Shown piece by piece: positions 32,393 to 44,259 of a stretch of DNA of 64,000 nt. The stretch is from Artocarpus heterophyllus (lineage: Eukaryota; Streptophyta; Magnoliopsida; Rosales; Moraceae): NCBI GenBank assembly GCA_025403435.1, contig JAJQZP010000046.1, forward strand, positions 62,001 to 126,000, in the 5' to 3' direction. How positions within the stretch are numbered: position 1 is the first letter of the stretch; each line of letters starts with the position of its first letter. Made by a program: the position numbers and the translations under genes. A model generated the notes under the pieces. The model was not told the origin of the DNA. It searched no databases and saw only the letters and a program-made list of their open reading frames with translations.

Positions 32393-33505
32393 ATCTTGCT
32401 ATATTATAATATAAAAAAATTGTTTGAAGGTTTTATTCTTTATTACATTTATTATAGAATTAGAGATATTACTTAATTCAATAATCTTCAAAGAGACGGT
32501 GATAGTTGATTTAGGAATGCAATATATGAGGATGCGGCTTATGAAATTTACAAAATGAAATGGCGAATTACAATGCAATATATAAAGGTCAGACCCTAAA
32601 ATAGCTTTTCTATGATTAAATATATTGATTTTTTTTTTTCAAATGTTTGAATTATAATACATATACATGTAATATTTTTTCCCTTTTTCATTTCGGATTG
32701 ATTTCGTCTTCATGTGCTGTCTAGGGATATAATTCGAAAAAAGAAATCTCTGTCCATAACATTGCCAGAAAAAAAAAAAAAAAACAAATAGCAAGCGTTA
32801 ATCAAAATGAAAATTATTTAAACGTATTTTTTTAGTATAAAAGATTTATATAGAGTAATTATGTTGAATTCGGTCAGCAATTAATGCAATTCACACAAAA
32901 AAGAACATAATTATAAAAACTGACTGAAACAAACTATCCAAATATTAAATTTTTATTGAATTAATACACTATATAAGCAAAATAATATAGTACATTTAGT
33001 CTATTGAATAACGGGTTCAGGGTTCACAAGTTCACTTCTTTTTTTGGGTCGAATTTTTGTACATTAATATTCTGGTATAAATCTCCAATAAGCAAAAACT
33101 AAGCAAAGACATGGAAACATATGTAAGGCATTATACGTATTATTTAATATATCATATCCATTTTATCGTATCATTTAATACATCATATCCATTTTATGTC
33201 TCTCAATAATACATTCAATCATTCTTTCGTTGATCGGCCTTCCTATTATTGTGCAAGCCAGATGAGACATTTGTAAGACATTTGCAATTATCGTATATCA
33301 TAACCATATTCAAATTGTTAAAATAAGAAATTAAAAAAAAGGGAGATGCAAGACAATTGATCAAGTAATCAATTAAAATCCAAAAAGCCCCATTACTTAA
33401 ATATGACTAGAATTTGGACTAATTTGGGCTCGAGCCAGAGCCTATGCTTTTAAGCCTATGGTTCGAACCCAAATCAAAAAGCAACTATAATGGGTTTTAA
33501 GCTCA
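32393..33505. other. Spacer between the copia element and gene B
   Basis: AT-rich, no gene. A 30-bp unit (ATCATATCCATTTTAT core) is repeated at about 33142-33197. From about 33058 it is homologous to the 3' flank of gene A. Confidence 0.5.
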
Positions 33506-35511
33506 TCAGTCTGCAACAGTCCAGGTCATATCATTCTCAAAAATCCAGTGACAAACCTCAATCCGACCCGGACCTGATCCCAAAGCAAGGAAGGCTCCAT
33601 GGGCGGGGCTCCACACTGAGGTATCCAAGTGACAGATGGCAACTCCGTGGTTAATCTTGGCCTTAGATTTTGGGTCAAGTAGATCCGCTTCATAGACCCG
33701 AACTTTGGGTACAGAGTGGCAGTAATACACTAGGTAAGGAAACAAACTCTGATGACAAGAAACTGACTCTGTGACTTTTCCGCCGTTGATCCCTTTGACC
33801 GATCCAATCATGATGTTGCTCTTTGACCCGCTGACGTTCTCTGTTGACCGAACGACGACGTTTCTCCCCAGCACCGATGTCGCAAAGTCAATCATGTCCT
33901 CGACCGATGAAACGCAACGTTTCGTCTCCCCTTTGCTCGGAGCCCTCTCGCACTCTGCCAACGTGTCTACTATCATTTTCTCCATCATTGAATTGTCGCC
34001 GGCGTGGAAGATCGTCTTCAACTCCGACACCTTTGAGGCTGAAAAAGGTAATTTCGAAGTGATAGTCCGGGGCAAAAACGACCTTTTGGGCATTTTATCC
34101 CTAATATCAGGCATTGGCATCACCACCCCCCTCTTCAGCATCGACTCCCTAAAGAATTTGCCCGGCTCCACCCATTTTTTTACCAAACTGCCACTGACCG
34201 CCATCGTCTTCGCCGATTCCTCCGGTCCAGAGCTCACATTGGTGTAGCTAGCGAAGGTCACGCCCTCCTTGGCGTATTCCTTGAAGGTGTTGTTGACGCC
34301 GTAGCCCTTGAACCCGATCGATTGCCCCGTCGCGCCCTCTCCGTACCCAGTGAACTTCTCCGTACCTTCGTTGAACGATTTTCCATAATTGGAGAAATTG
34401 ATCTCTTGGCCATTGGAGTTCTTGGAGTAGGACTGGAACGAGGAGTCGCCGACATTGGACTGATCTCTGTAGCTCGTAAATTTCTCCACCGACCCGGCGC
34501 CTCTGTCTCCGTAGCTTCTGAAATTGCTCTGCGGGTTATTTCCGTCAAATCCATAGCTCTTGAACGTGTCGTGTCCGGAAATGGCGCCCTGCGCATAGCT
34601 CGAGAAAGTCGAGCCAATCACGTTGGAGCTGTTCCCGTAGCCAATGAAGTCATTTATCGCAATCTTGCCGTTCTTCCCGTAGTTGGAGAAGGACTGGTCC
34701 CCGGAGTTGGCATCGGTGCTGTATCCTTTAAACGTCTGTTCCCTCAATCTTGTCTCATCGGAGTAGGAAGTGAATCGGAGATTCGGAACGTTCGCCGATT
34801 CGGCGTACTTCGAGAAATCGCCGGCCCCGACAGTGGCCCTGGTCCCGTAGGTGTTGAAGCTCTGGTCAACCACGTTCCCTTCGGTGGCGTAGTTGTTGAA
34901 CTTGTCGTCGTGGGAGTTGGAGTCTCTGCTGTAGCGGCGGAACGAGTTGACGGGGATGTTCTCCTCGAGAGCGTAGTTCTTGAAGGCGTCGGCGCCGAGG
35001 ACGCGCCCGTCGCCGTAGTTGGTGAAGTTCCGGTCGAGGTAGTTGGCGAAGTTTACGTCCTCCGTGTGCTTCTCGAGGCTGGGGGCCAAATCGGGGAAGC
35101 AGAGGAGGTGAGCGGCGGAGCAGAACTCGGGGAGGCGCGTGGAGAGGGAGTTCTGCGCCGCGAGCTTTGTGAACACCGCCGAGTCAACGGCGGTCAAAGG
35201 CGAAACCTTGGAGAGCAAAAACGACGGCTTCTCGGCGTCGTTTCGAATCTCCTTGTTCCAGTACCGAATCACATGGGCCTTCGGCGAGAACGGATTCTCC
35301 TCCTCCCCTCCGGCGACGGCGGGACCCACCTGCATTGGGGAAAAACACTAGCCATTATCAAACATTACATAAATGAGAATGAGAAAATCAAAGATCGTGA
35401 ATGAGAAAATGGGAAGATTGATTTTTGATGGCTTACATTGACAAGAAATGAGAAGAAGATAAAGAGAAGAGTCACAAGTCTGGTTTGTGCTTCTCTCTGC
35501 AAATTTCCCAT
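33506..35511 (-). CDS. PG1beta-like BURP-domain protein, copy B (intact)
   Basis: Exon 1 is 35437-35511 (25 codons, MGNLQREAQTRLVTLL and more hydrophobic residues), the intron 35330-35436 (107 nt, GTAAGC donor, TGCAG acceptor), exon 2 33506-35329; total 632 aa. An ATG at 35333-35335 lies in the intron end and is not the start. It has 21 FxxY repeats and a complete BURP domain with four CH pairs, as in copy A. A and B differ mainly inside the FxxY region and are nearly identical across the BURP domain. A secreted cell-wall, polygalacturonase-associated protein is expected. A long plus-strand ORF (34322-35404) over it is a composition shadow. Confidence 0.94.
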
Positions 35512-35581
35512 TTTTTTTTTTCTTTTGGTGTTTTTTTTTTCAAAGTGAGAATGTTGGTGAGTTTGTTGGGAAATAGAGAGG

Positions 35582-35589
35582 AATTTATA
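35582..35589 (-). promoter_or_regulatory. TATA box of PG1beta gene B
   Basis: TATAAATT on the minus strand, 71 bp upstream of the ATG. Confidence 0.7.
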
Positions 35590-38029
35590 TTTGTGTGCGT
35601 GCGGTTTCAAAGTGGTTTTGGGCTTTGATGATCACTTCAGAGTTCACAGTTCCCTTTTTCTTTTTTTGGGGTTTTTGAGTTCACTTTGGAACTGATGACT
35701 GATCCGCCTGCACAGCTGCAAGGTACAAGTAATTTAAGGGAAAAAACAATGATTGCACTTATTAAAGACATGACTAATGCAAAAAAGCTAACACAAGACC
35801 ATCACTAAACTGAAACGGTGCAAAAGCACAAAAGGAATAACGATAATGGTATTTTCGGCAATTAAAATAAAAGATAATATTTAGAAATTATGATAATGGC
35901 ATTCGTAAAACAATAATGCGTTAATGAACTGGAAATATTGTTAATGGATTTGATAATCGTTAACAATATGGCAAGACTCAAATGAAAAATAAATAAATAA
36001 ATGAAGAAGATGAGTGAGTTTAAAGACTTTACTTTTATGAATTCTGCGTAGAAAATAATAGGGGGAGAAAGCAATATTTATAGGCACAGAAAAGATTGTA
36101 TAAAAAAAAAAAATAATGCTGTTAAACCATGTGAAAAAAAATTATTAAATTTACTAGTAAAGTCATTCAAGATTTTAAGAGAGAACTTTTTTCCCAATAG
36201 TTACTTAGGCAGAAAAAAATATTTTTCCTTTATTTTTTTAAAGTATACACCAATTATAATAAGTAATTACCAAACACATAAATGATTACAGAAATAAATA
36301 ATTTCCTTTCTCATCCTAGTTACCGGGTAAAACCCTCGTTTGGCTCCTAGAAAATACACGAACCTTGTGAAATTCTTATAAGATCACATGAAGCAATTGT
36401 ACACTAAAGCGCACGAATTAAAAAAAAACATAATTAATCTATATTAATTAGTGGAAGAAGTAAACACCAGCTGTAATCAATTTTATGTTTAATTTAGGTG
36501 AATATGGGCCCCCCCAGAGAAAAGCCCTTAGGCAGTCACACATAAACATTCTAAAAATTTGTCTTGGCATAACACAAACATACGTCAAAAATTCATGTTA
36601 TCTTTCAAAAAGAATCACTAAAGGATTTTGTCTAGCACTGAAAAATATATGAAAACCAGTAAAAAAGAAAATTGACCCCACGCCCATAATTTTGCTGGTT
36701 AGTAAATTTTTACCATTATTTTTTTAATTATTAAGTAAATTTTTATCATTATTTTTTAATTATTAACCTCCGCGTCAATAGTCAGAAAACCTTACTCTAT
36801 TGGTGGATGCCAAGGCTGCAAAGTGATCTCTGACTACTTTGTGAAAAAAAGGTTTGGAAAATGGGAAGAATATAATGTAGAAAGAAGTTTTTAGTACACT
36901 TTTTTTCTACTCAGAGTGATGCTGTGTTGGCACACGTGTGAGCCATTTATTCGTCATAGGTCATTCTTAGAATCCAAAAAAAAAAAAAAAAATTAACGCG
37001 TTTTTGCCTCTATTTGTTTTTGTTGTGTAATTTAGATTCTTTTCGTGATCAATCTCTCTCTTTCCAACATGCATTATTTAGAATGATTAAACACGAGCTG
37101 CAGTATCATGGACAGTGTCAAGGCTCGTGAAAATGGCACATACGTAATTTCAAATGGGGTGCCAAGGTTATTTTAGGAATTAACCTTGATCACGTAGTCT
37201 TGGATTTATATGATGAATTATGAAAAGGGTAACTGGTTTTTTTTGCTATTACATGAAAATGATGTGTTATTGTTTCGAATTGTGTCATGTTTGGCAAAAT
37301 CAAAGCAAATTAGTATAAGCATATATCGTCCCTTGAAGATTTACTTACGTGAGTTATCTATTTTTTACGGCGCTCATTTCTCATAATTGTAGTACTAAAC
37401 TACATTATGTATTCAAAAAAATTTCGAGGTTATATATTTCCCTACACAATTATACACTCTCTTTTTTTTTTAGGAAAAAGATGGTCTTTGATTTTCTTCA
37501 AAATAATACATAATTACTAAACTACATTATGTTGCAAAATAATTGCTAGGTCATAGATTTTCCTACACAATTCTACACCTTTTTAAGGGCAAAAAAGATG
37601 CTCATTTGAGCTTTTTCAAGTCATTGGTCAAGAAGGACTTCAAAAGACGAAAAAAAGAGAATAATAAAATGATGCGAGGAAATTAAGAAACATAAAAGAA
37701 GCAAAGCACTTATAATGTTACATATGCTCAATAGTTGTCGTGAAATGCAATCGAAAAACACATATGCATTTGCTCTAATGGGTCAAGAAGGACTTGAGAG
37801 GACAAAAAAAATAAAATAAAATTATACGAGGAAATTAAAAAAAAAAATGGAGCAAAGCACTTATAATTGTACATATGCTCGATAGTTATTGTGAAATGTA
37901 ATCAACAGACACGCATGCATTTGCTCTTATGGGCCAAAAGAAAGATAATCTTTTCCCTGAATTTATTTTATTTGGATCTTATTGGTTGGTGTCTGATAGG
38001 ATTATGACAAATAAGAGCGGGATGAGAAT
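35590..38029. other. Spacer upstream of gene B
   Basis: No gene seen. Low-complexity A/T runs, plus a short doubled TTTTTACCATTATTTTTTTAAT unit near 36706-36767. Tandem duplications near 37385-37931 are listed separately. Confidence 0.5.
37385..37931. repeat. Two adjacent tandem duplications
   Basis: The first pair, about 37389-37462 and 37512-37582, shares ACTAAACTACATTATGT and CCTACACAATT. The second pair, 37626-37780 and 37781-37931, is contiguous and shares GGTCAAGAAGGACTT, GCAAAGCACTTATAAT and ACATATGCTC. Both are diverged and non-coding. Confidence 0.75.
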
Positions 38030-38034
38030 GGCCA

Positions 38035-40000
38035 TGTGACACCCGTTATTCTCCTAACGGGTATTGAGGTAATTAAATTAATTTTTAATGTATAAAAAAA
38101 ATTGCTTCATTTAAATTTATTTTATAATATTTATTTTTATCTATTTTTAAATTTTCTAAAATTCTCCTATATTTATTTAGTATGATTACTAAAAAGCCTT
38201 AGAACTTCTAATAAATCTCAAAAATGTCATATTGGCATTATATGTGTTAAAGTCTTTAGATGAGACATAAGGATATCTTTTCCAACTACTCTTGACCCTC
38301 ATTTTCTTTATTTCCTCCGTGACATGCTTCAACATGTCTCCTCTATAATTGTTTTTATCACTTCTCTTCAAAGACTTCATCTTTTCTTCCTTTCTCTTCC
38401 ACGGTTCCCACACTCTTCTTCTTATTTCTTTGCTGAAGCAAAATACTTAGAGAACTTCTTCAAGGCAGCCATAAAAATCAGCCACCATCACCTCCATTTG
38501 AGCAAGAATTTCAGTCATTCCGAAGTAAAGGAACCTGTTTTGAAGCCATTTCAAGCTTCCAACTAACCATAATCCGAGGTTAGAATCTTATGAACAAATT
38601 TAGTCTTTCATTTATAAATTTTCTTTTATACTAAAGGATTATTCAAATTTGCGTTCTTAAACCTAAGTATATGTTTGTTGCTATTTTGGAGCATATGTAT
38701 GAAGTCTAAGTGTATATGCCCTAGACAGAAAATTTATATTGTTAAACTTTGTAATACCTCTATGGGCAGTGGTTATTTCTTGAAATTCTAAGATTAAATT
38801 AAAATAAATTTTATGAATGTAGTTGTATGTTGTGCTTTAGTTTTAATTGTCCTTATGCACGCCTTAGGATCAAGGGAGTATGGAGCTAACGTTAATTGAT
38901 TCCAGGATTAAGAGACTGTTGATAAGCTTAAAAGGTAGGGATTCTATTACTCATCTTTTGTGAGGTTTTTATAGAATTAAAATTGATTGTTTTGCCGCAA
39001 TATATATATATCTATGTTGAACTGATATTATATGTGTATCACATATGAAACTATGACATGGACTCGTCTTGTATTGTACGGCGAGGAACATAATGAATTG
39101 ACACATGTTATAAATTGAGAAGCATGGTTAGGAAAATTAACTCTATTAATAATGATTTAATATAGAGAAATTGTGAGACATGAAAAGGGCGACGGTTACG
39201 TCCTTGGGCATGAATACCCTAAAAGGTAAAGTAGGGGGAAGGCGATGACGCTTCCTTGGGTTGAAAGTCCCAGAACACACTGTACAGGAATCGATTTGGT
39301 GAGGACTCGGGGCTTGATGTCCCCTCACCGGAACACCCTTGGAATGTTTATAGGGTGATCAAGTGCGCCCATTTGGGTTTCGATGAGTTGAGTGATACTC
39401 AATTTAACATGGATACCTAGGAACAATGATGATTGGTAATATTTGTATAAATGTGTAATTATGACACTTGGTAATGATTAACTACGGTATCCATAAGATG
39501 TGATCATAATAAACCTCATAATCTGGAATATGATGTAACTTACTAACCATGCAGATTTTAATGTGGTAATGATAGAGGTGAGTAATGGCTTTCTCTACTG
39601 AGCATAGTGTTGCTCATTCCCTTATGTTTATATCTTTTCAGGACTCACTAAGTGTGAGGTGGCTACGAGAAATATAGTTGAGGAAGCGATGTAACTATAT
39701 TACATTGGGACTGCTCAATTGTAAAGAATGTTCTTCATGATAATGTAAGCATCAATTGTTACTTTCTGTGACTGTAATTATAATGTGTTGAGGGTTAAAA
39801 TGATGATGACAACAGTTTATATTATTAAATTTAAGGTGCTACATTAAAACTGTGGTTTATTTGTCGTTTATATTTTTATTTTTGAGTTGAGAGTTTTCAT
39901 TTAAGTCCCGGGTAAATTTTAATTTTTAAGGTTTTACTTTTATTATTTATTTTTATTTTATCTCATTAAAAACTGTTAACCCCCATATAGGGGCGTTACA
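38035..40000 (+). repeat. 5' LTR, young element copy 2
   Basis: 1966 bp, TGTGACACCCG to GGGGCGTTACA. Confidence 0.95.
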
Positions 40001-40007
40001 GAATTTT

Positions 40008-40020
40008 TGGTATCAGAGCC
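40008..40020 (+). promoter_or_regulatory. Primer binding site, young element copy 2
   Basis: TGGTATCAGAGCC, initiator-Met tRNA complement, unchanged from copy 1. Confidence 0.93.
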
Positions 40021-41488
40021 TAGGTTCGGTTAACCTAGGGAGTGTAGCACCACTTTAAAAAAATATATTTTTGAGATGGTTTTGAAGCTGAATTTTTATT
40101 GTCATCATCAAAATGAACCTTCACATTGATTTATGCAGTCTAGAAGGATGTAACATGGAAAGGCCATAGAATGAAAATATTAATAGTTATATGAGTACAA
40201 TAATTATATAGAAGGAAAGTATTAATAGTTATAAGAGAATGATAATTATATGGAATGAGTTTATAAGTAGAATGCTTATGAGAGATTCGTATAATATTTG
40301 GATCTATAAGCATATCTAATTCGTATAAACGATGAGAAATTCGTATAGATACGAGGATTGAAAAGCCTTTTGTCTCGTGAAAAACAATAAGAAATATAAG
40401 GCTTGATTTATTGATTTTAAAGTTTGACATAGATATGCCAATTTTTTCGTAATTGATTCAAACCTAAGTAATGATTATGTGTGGATTCGATGGAGCACAT
40501 AAGTGTCAATGTCTTTTCTTAAAAGTTCTATATATTTGAGGAATATGATATAAGTTGGGAATCATGGTATTGAATCTTGAGAGAGATAAATGTTAGACTT
40601 TTGGTCTGTTGAGACTGTGTAAAGTCTAGAATGCATGAATCTCAAAATTGGAATATTTCGTTACGTACATTGTATTTAAGTGTATCAGTGAATCCTTTGG
40701 TTACCTAAGGTTTTGTTATATGAGGAAATTATATATTGTATAAGTAGAATTGTGAGGATTGTAGATGTTCTTAAGTAGTAACATCAAGTGTCTTTGTTCA
40801 TTGATATGGTCTACGTTGAAAGACGTAAATCGTATTGATTTCAAGGTTAGTCACATTCTAAACCCTTGGTAGTAATGATGATGAATCCATTGATAGATGT
40901 TGAGTATTAGGAATAACATATGGGTGTATGCATTGTTCAATAAGGTTTTGATTAAAACAAAATTATTTGAGTTGCTAGAAGATTGTGTTGTTATGAAATG
41001 ATTTTAAATATCATTCAGGAAGATCCTTGTTGTCGTTAAATTAGATTTGTTGTTTATAGTTAACTTTATCTATAGTGGGCTTTGAATTGGGTTTAAGATT
41101 CATACGAATTGGTTTTCAATTTTATGTTTGTTATTTAACTCGTTCTAAATGTGTTAAGGCCGAAACAACCTGACCATTTTCAACTAAGAACATTTGGGCC
41201 TAGTTCAAATCTTAAATCAGTTTGATTCACACTGTCTCTCTCACGTGATTTCTATACGTGTCATATACAGTGGTTTAATCATTGTTTACATATACGTTTA
41301 CTGTGCATAGAAGCTTATTTCTCCGAGTTCACTTTTTCTCTCTTAATTTGTTATTTTTTCTCTAAATCGCAAATCCTCTTCTTTTTCATTAAAAATTCTT
41401 CTTTTCCTCTAAAAGAAGAAGGAATTCTAGGATTCTGCAATTTACTATCTTAATTTTTCATTTCTATTTACTCTTCTTTCATCTCATC
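40021..41488 (+). other. Internal leader of the young element, copy 2
   Basis: Counterpart of 22937-24405; the CACGTG is at 41242-41247 and the C/T-rich stretch before ORF1 is kept. No gag remnant. Confidence 0.55.
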
Positions 41489-42010
41489 ATGGACCCAAAG
41501 TACCAACACCTGAGAAAGTATTTCCCATCACTCTCCCAAAAGATTCTCAGAAAGAAATACAAGGCTAGAATTACTCGGTTGTGGATTCTTATGCGTTTTG
41601 GTATCCCTTGTGATGTGAGAATGTTAATAGAGGGGAAAATCCGTCCGAGTGACTTTAGTCAAGATGTCGGTTTACCAGGAACAGGTACCAGTCGTAGTGC
41701 AATGAAAAGAAGAGCTCGTGCCATCGTGGTCGCTTGTAACAAATGTGGAAGACAAAATTGTAACGGTAAATGTACTTCACCTGGTTATATGTCTACGAAT
41801 AGAGAGGATAAAATAAGGTTTTGTAGGAATGGACTTTCAAAGGAGAACTTGGATAGTATCCATCCTCCTCTCCACGGTCACCCTAGTGGATATGTTCAAG
41901 GAGCTATTTTTAAACTCTGGCCTAAATTTTATACAGAAAGACAACGCCTCAGGAATATGGTATTTCTAGATCCTGTTTGTCAAGCCATAAGAAAACTGGA
42001 TGGGGAATAA
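41489..42010 (+). CDS. Young-element ORF1: basic Cys-cluster protein, NABP-like (copy 2)
   Basis: 173 aa, differing from copy 1 only by Thr to Ala at residue 82, next to the Cys cluster, and Asp to Asn at 114. I count three silent changes in addition. All four clustered cysteines, the KRRAR patch and the LMRFGIP segment are kept. Function is inferred as for copy 1. Confidence 0.72.
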   Translation: MDPKYQHLRKYFPSLSQKILRKKYKARITRLWILMRFGIPCDVRMLIEGKIRPSDFSQDVGLPGTGTSRSAMKRRARAIVVACNKCGRQNCNGKCTSPGYMSTNREDKIRFCRNGLSKENLDSIHPPLHGHPSGYVQGAIFKLWPKFYTERQRLRNMVFLDPVCQAIRKLDGE

Positions 42011-42614
42011 GTCATCGCTCTATAAAGGTTATTTAGTCTTTGCTTATTTGAAGCAGTTTTAGCTGATGTTCAACAGTTTGTGTTTTTCTTTTACTCAGAA
42101 TATTTGCTTTTGTGTTTGAAATAATTGTGATTATTAGATTGATACAGTAAGTGTTAATATCTTATTTAATTTATGATTTTCTTAAATATATATATAATAA
42201 AATATATTATCTTATCAGACACGTTACATACGGTACAGTAATATGTTTGAATTTTGAAAAGCTTATCCAGATATTTCAAGATTTGTGTCTCAAATTTCAA
42301 AAGTTCTACAGTATTTGTCGTTTATATTAAATTTCTAGACTTGGTGTATATTTGTCAAAAAGTCTACAGTTGTGTCATGAGGGTCTTCTGTCAAATTGTT
42401 CTCAATTGTCAAAAGTTATACAATTAGAGTCTAATCTTTTTCAAAAAGTGAATCAGATTTTCTGTAAACTATCAATCACCTTATCTTACTTTCTTATCCG
42501 CACAAGATTTTGTTTAAATCTTTGGATTACCTTTTCATTACCTACTCGTCTATCTCTTTAGCCCTTTTTGTATATTTCTCATCTTTAAAAACTCATGTAG
42601 AACCCGAAGTCTAA
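42011..42614 (+). other. Gap between ORF1 and ORF2, copy 2
   Basis: AT-rich, carrying a TATATATA insertion near 42185-42196 relative to copy 1. No gene seen. Confidence 0.5.
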
Positions 42615-43304
42615 GTGGAGCAGACATTAAGCAACCACTTCTATAAACCAAATATGTCTACCTCCCAGTCCACGAAGAAAATAAAGAATGTCTGTGTCTT
42701 TTGTGGTTCCAGCTTTGGAAAAGATAAAGCTTATTTAGAAGCTGCAAATCACTTAGGGCAAGTCCTAGCACGCAAGAAGATTAACATAATCTATGGGGGT
42801 GGTAGTATAAAAATGATGGTAAATATGGCACTAGCAACTAGGTCTAGCGACGCTACTGATGTAAGAATTTGGCCTCATATTCCAGTTGAAGGAAACCTTT
42901 GTAAGGAAGCCATAGGTAAGGGAGAAGGAGTCAGGAGTATCCCTAAAAATTTTAAAGACATAATCTTCAATTCTGATGCTTTTATAGCATTACCTGGTGG
43001 TCTAGGTACTCTTGAGGAAATATTTATAGTTGCTTGTGGGCAATTGTTGGGCTTTTATTCCAAACCTTTGGGACTGCTGAACGTAAAGGGTTTTTATGAC
43101 GGTCTTTTGAAATTTCTAGATTACGCTGTGGAAGAAAACATCACTACAGAATCGGAGAGACAAATCTTTGTCACTGCTTCAACAGCTGAGGAATTGATAG
43201 ATAAAATGCAAATCATACATCCAGAATCCGACACTGCAACATCCAAGCTTGAATGGGAAAGGGAAAGCCGGGAGCGGCCAATTGATTTGAATCTCCATCT
43301 GTAA
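42615..43304 (+). CDS. Young-element ORF2: LOG-type cytokinin riboside phosphoribohydrolase homologue (copy 2)
   Basis: 229 aa, five residues different from copy 1: Leu34Phe, Ala75Thr, Arg111Lys, Tyr118Phe, Gly220Glu. PGGLGTLEE and the LNLHL tail are kept. Arg111, the nearest candidate for the catalytic arginine of the LOG family in copy 1, is Lys here. Changes between the copies are mostly non-synonymous, so there is no sign of purifying selection since they split, though the numbers are tiny. Confidence 0.88.
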   Translation: MEQTLSNHFYKPNMSTSQSTKKIKNVCVFCGSSFGKDKAYLEAANHLGQVLARKKINIIYGGGSIKMMVNMALATRSSDATDVRIWPHIPVEGNLCKEAIGKGEGVRSIPKNFKDIIFNSDAFIALPGGLGTLEEIFIVACGQLLGFYSKPLGLLNVKGFYDGLLKFLDYAVEENITTESERQIFVTASTAEELIDKMQIIHPESDTATSKLEWERESRERPIDLNLHL

Positions 43305-44245
43305 TCTTTTTGTTTTATCTTTGGCATGTAGGCATGTGTGTCCATATTTCGTGTGTTACGAATAACCGTTTGCCTTGTATTCTGTGTTTCTTGTGGTACG
43401 TTGTTGTTCAATCTTTTAGATTCATTGAGCCTAATGCCGGGATGGCTGGATACGGAGTACTTGATGCTCTCGAAACGCATCCTTCTTAAGGTCCGATCTT
43501 TTGTTTATCGATGTTTTTGTATCCTATAAGCATGCATGATATGGATAGCTGGTATACAGAGTGCCTTGTACTCTCGAAACGTATCCGTATCATGTTTGTA
43601 ATGTGTAATATTCTGTTAATATTATGTGGAAGTACCAGAGTCAGTTATGGGGATATTCCATATGAAATATGAGTATATTATTTGGGTTGAATGTTTGTGT
43701 CATGAGGATAGCTGTTTAATGAAAAATATGTCGGGTTTGTCTGCAACTCTGAGATTCCGTTTAATATCTCTATGAATAAGTTTAATGTATGGTTTTGAAT
43801 ATAAGTGTTTGTGATATATGTTTTATGATTATGTTTTAGTTTATTAGTTGAGGTATGAAATCAAATATATTTGACTTTTCCTTACTCAAAAAGGAAAAGG
43901 AACCTAAAGATGAAGTATATAAAATTTCTCTGGCAATCTCCTTAAATGTGATTGTAAATCACAGTCCATGGACAATGAAGGACCGGAATCATGATATGGT
44001 CAATATGTATGCCTGATTAGATTCTTAGACTATTATACGGTGTTATAAGTTGAAACTTGTCAGAAATACTCTTATTGAGGGATTTAGGAGTAAGATTTAT
44101 TATGCAAGTAAATAAGTGGAAATACGATAACTTAAATTTGGAGGACAAACAACATTAACGGTTTAGACTCAGAATTGGAATCATAGTGGAATCATAATTT
44201 TTACTAGTATTGCTAGAATTGAAATTTCGAGGACGAAATTTCTTT
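43305..44245 (+). other. 3' internal region of the young element, copy 2
   Basis: Counterpart of 26212-27158 with both hairpin-like segments. No gene seen. Confidence 0.5.
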
Positions 44246-44257
44246 AAGGGGGGTAGA
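44246..44257 (+). promoter_or_regulatory. Polypurine tract, young element copy 2
   Basis: AAGGGGGGTAGA, as in copy 1, two bases before the LTR. Confidence 0.9.
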
Positions 44258-44259
44258 GC

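Noticed and set aside
34322..35404. 360-codon plus-strand ORF
   Set aside because: Antisense to PG1beta copy B exon 2; similar shadows occur over the other copies because of codon composition.
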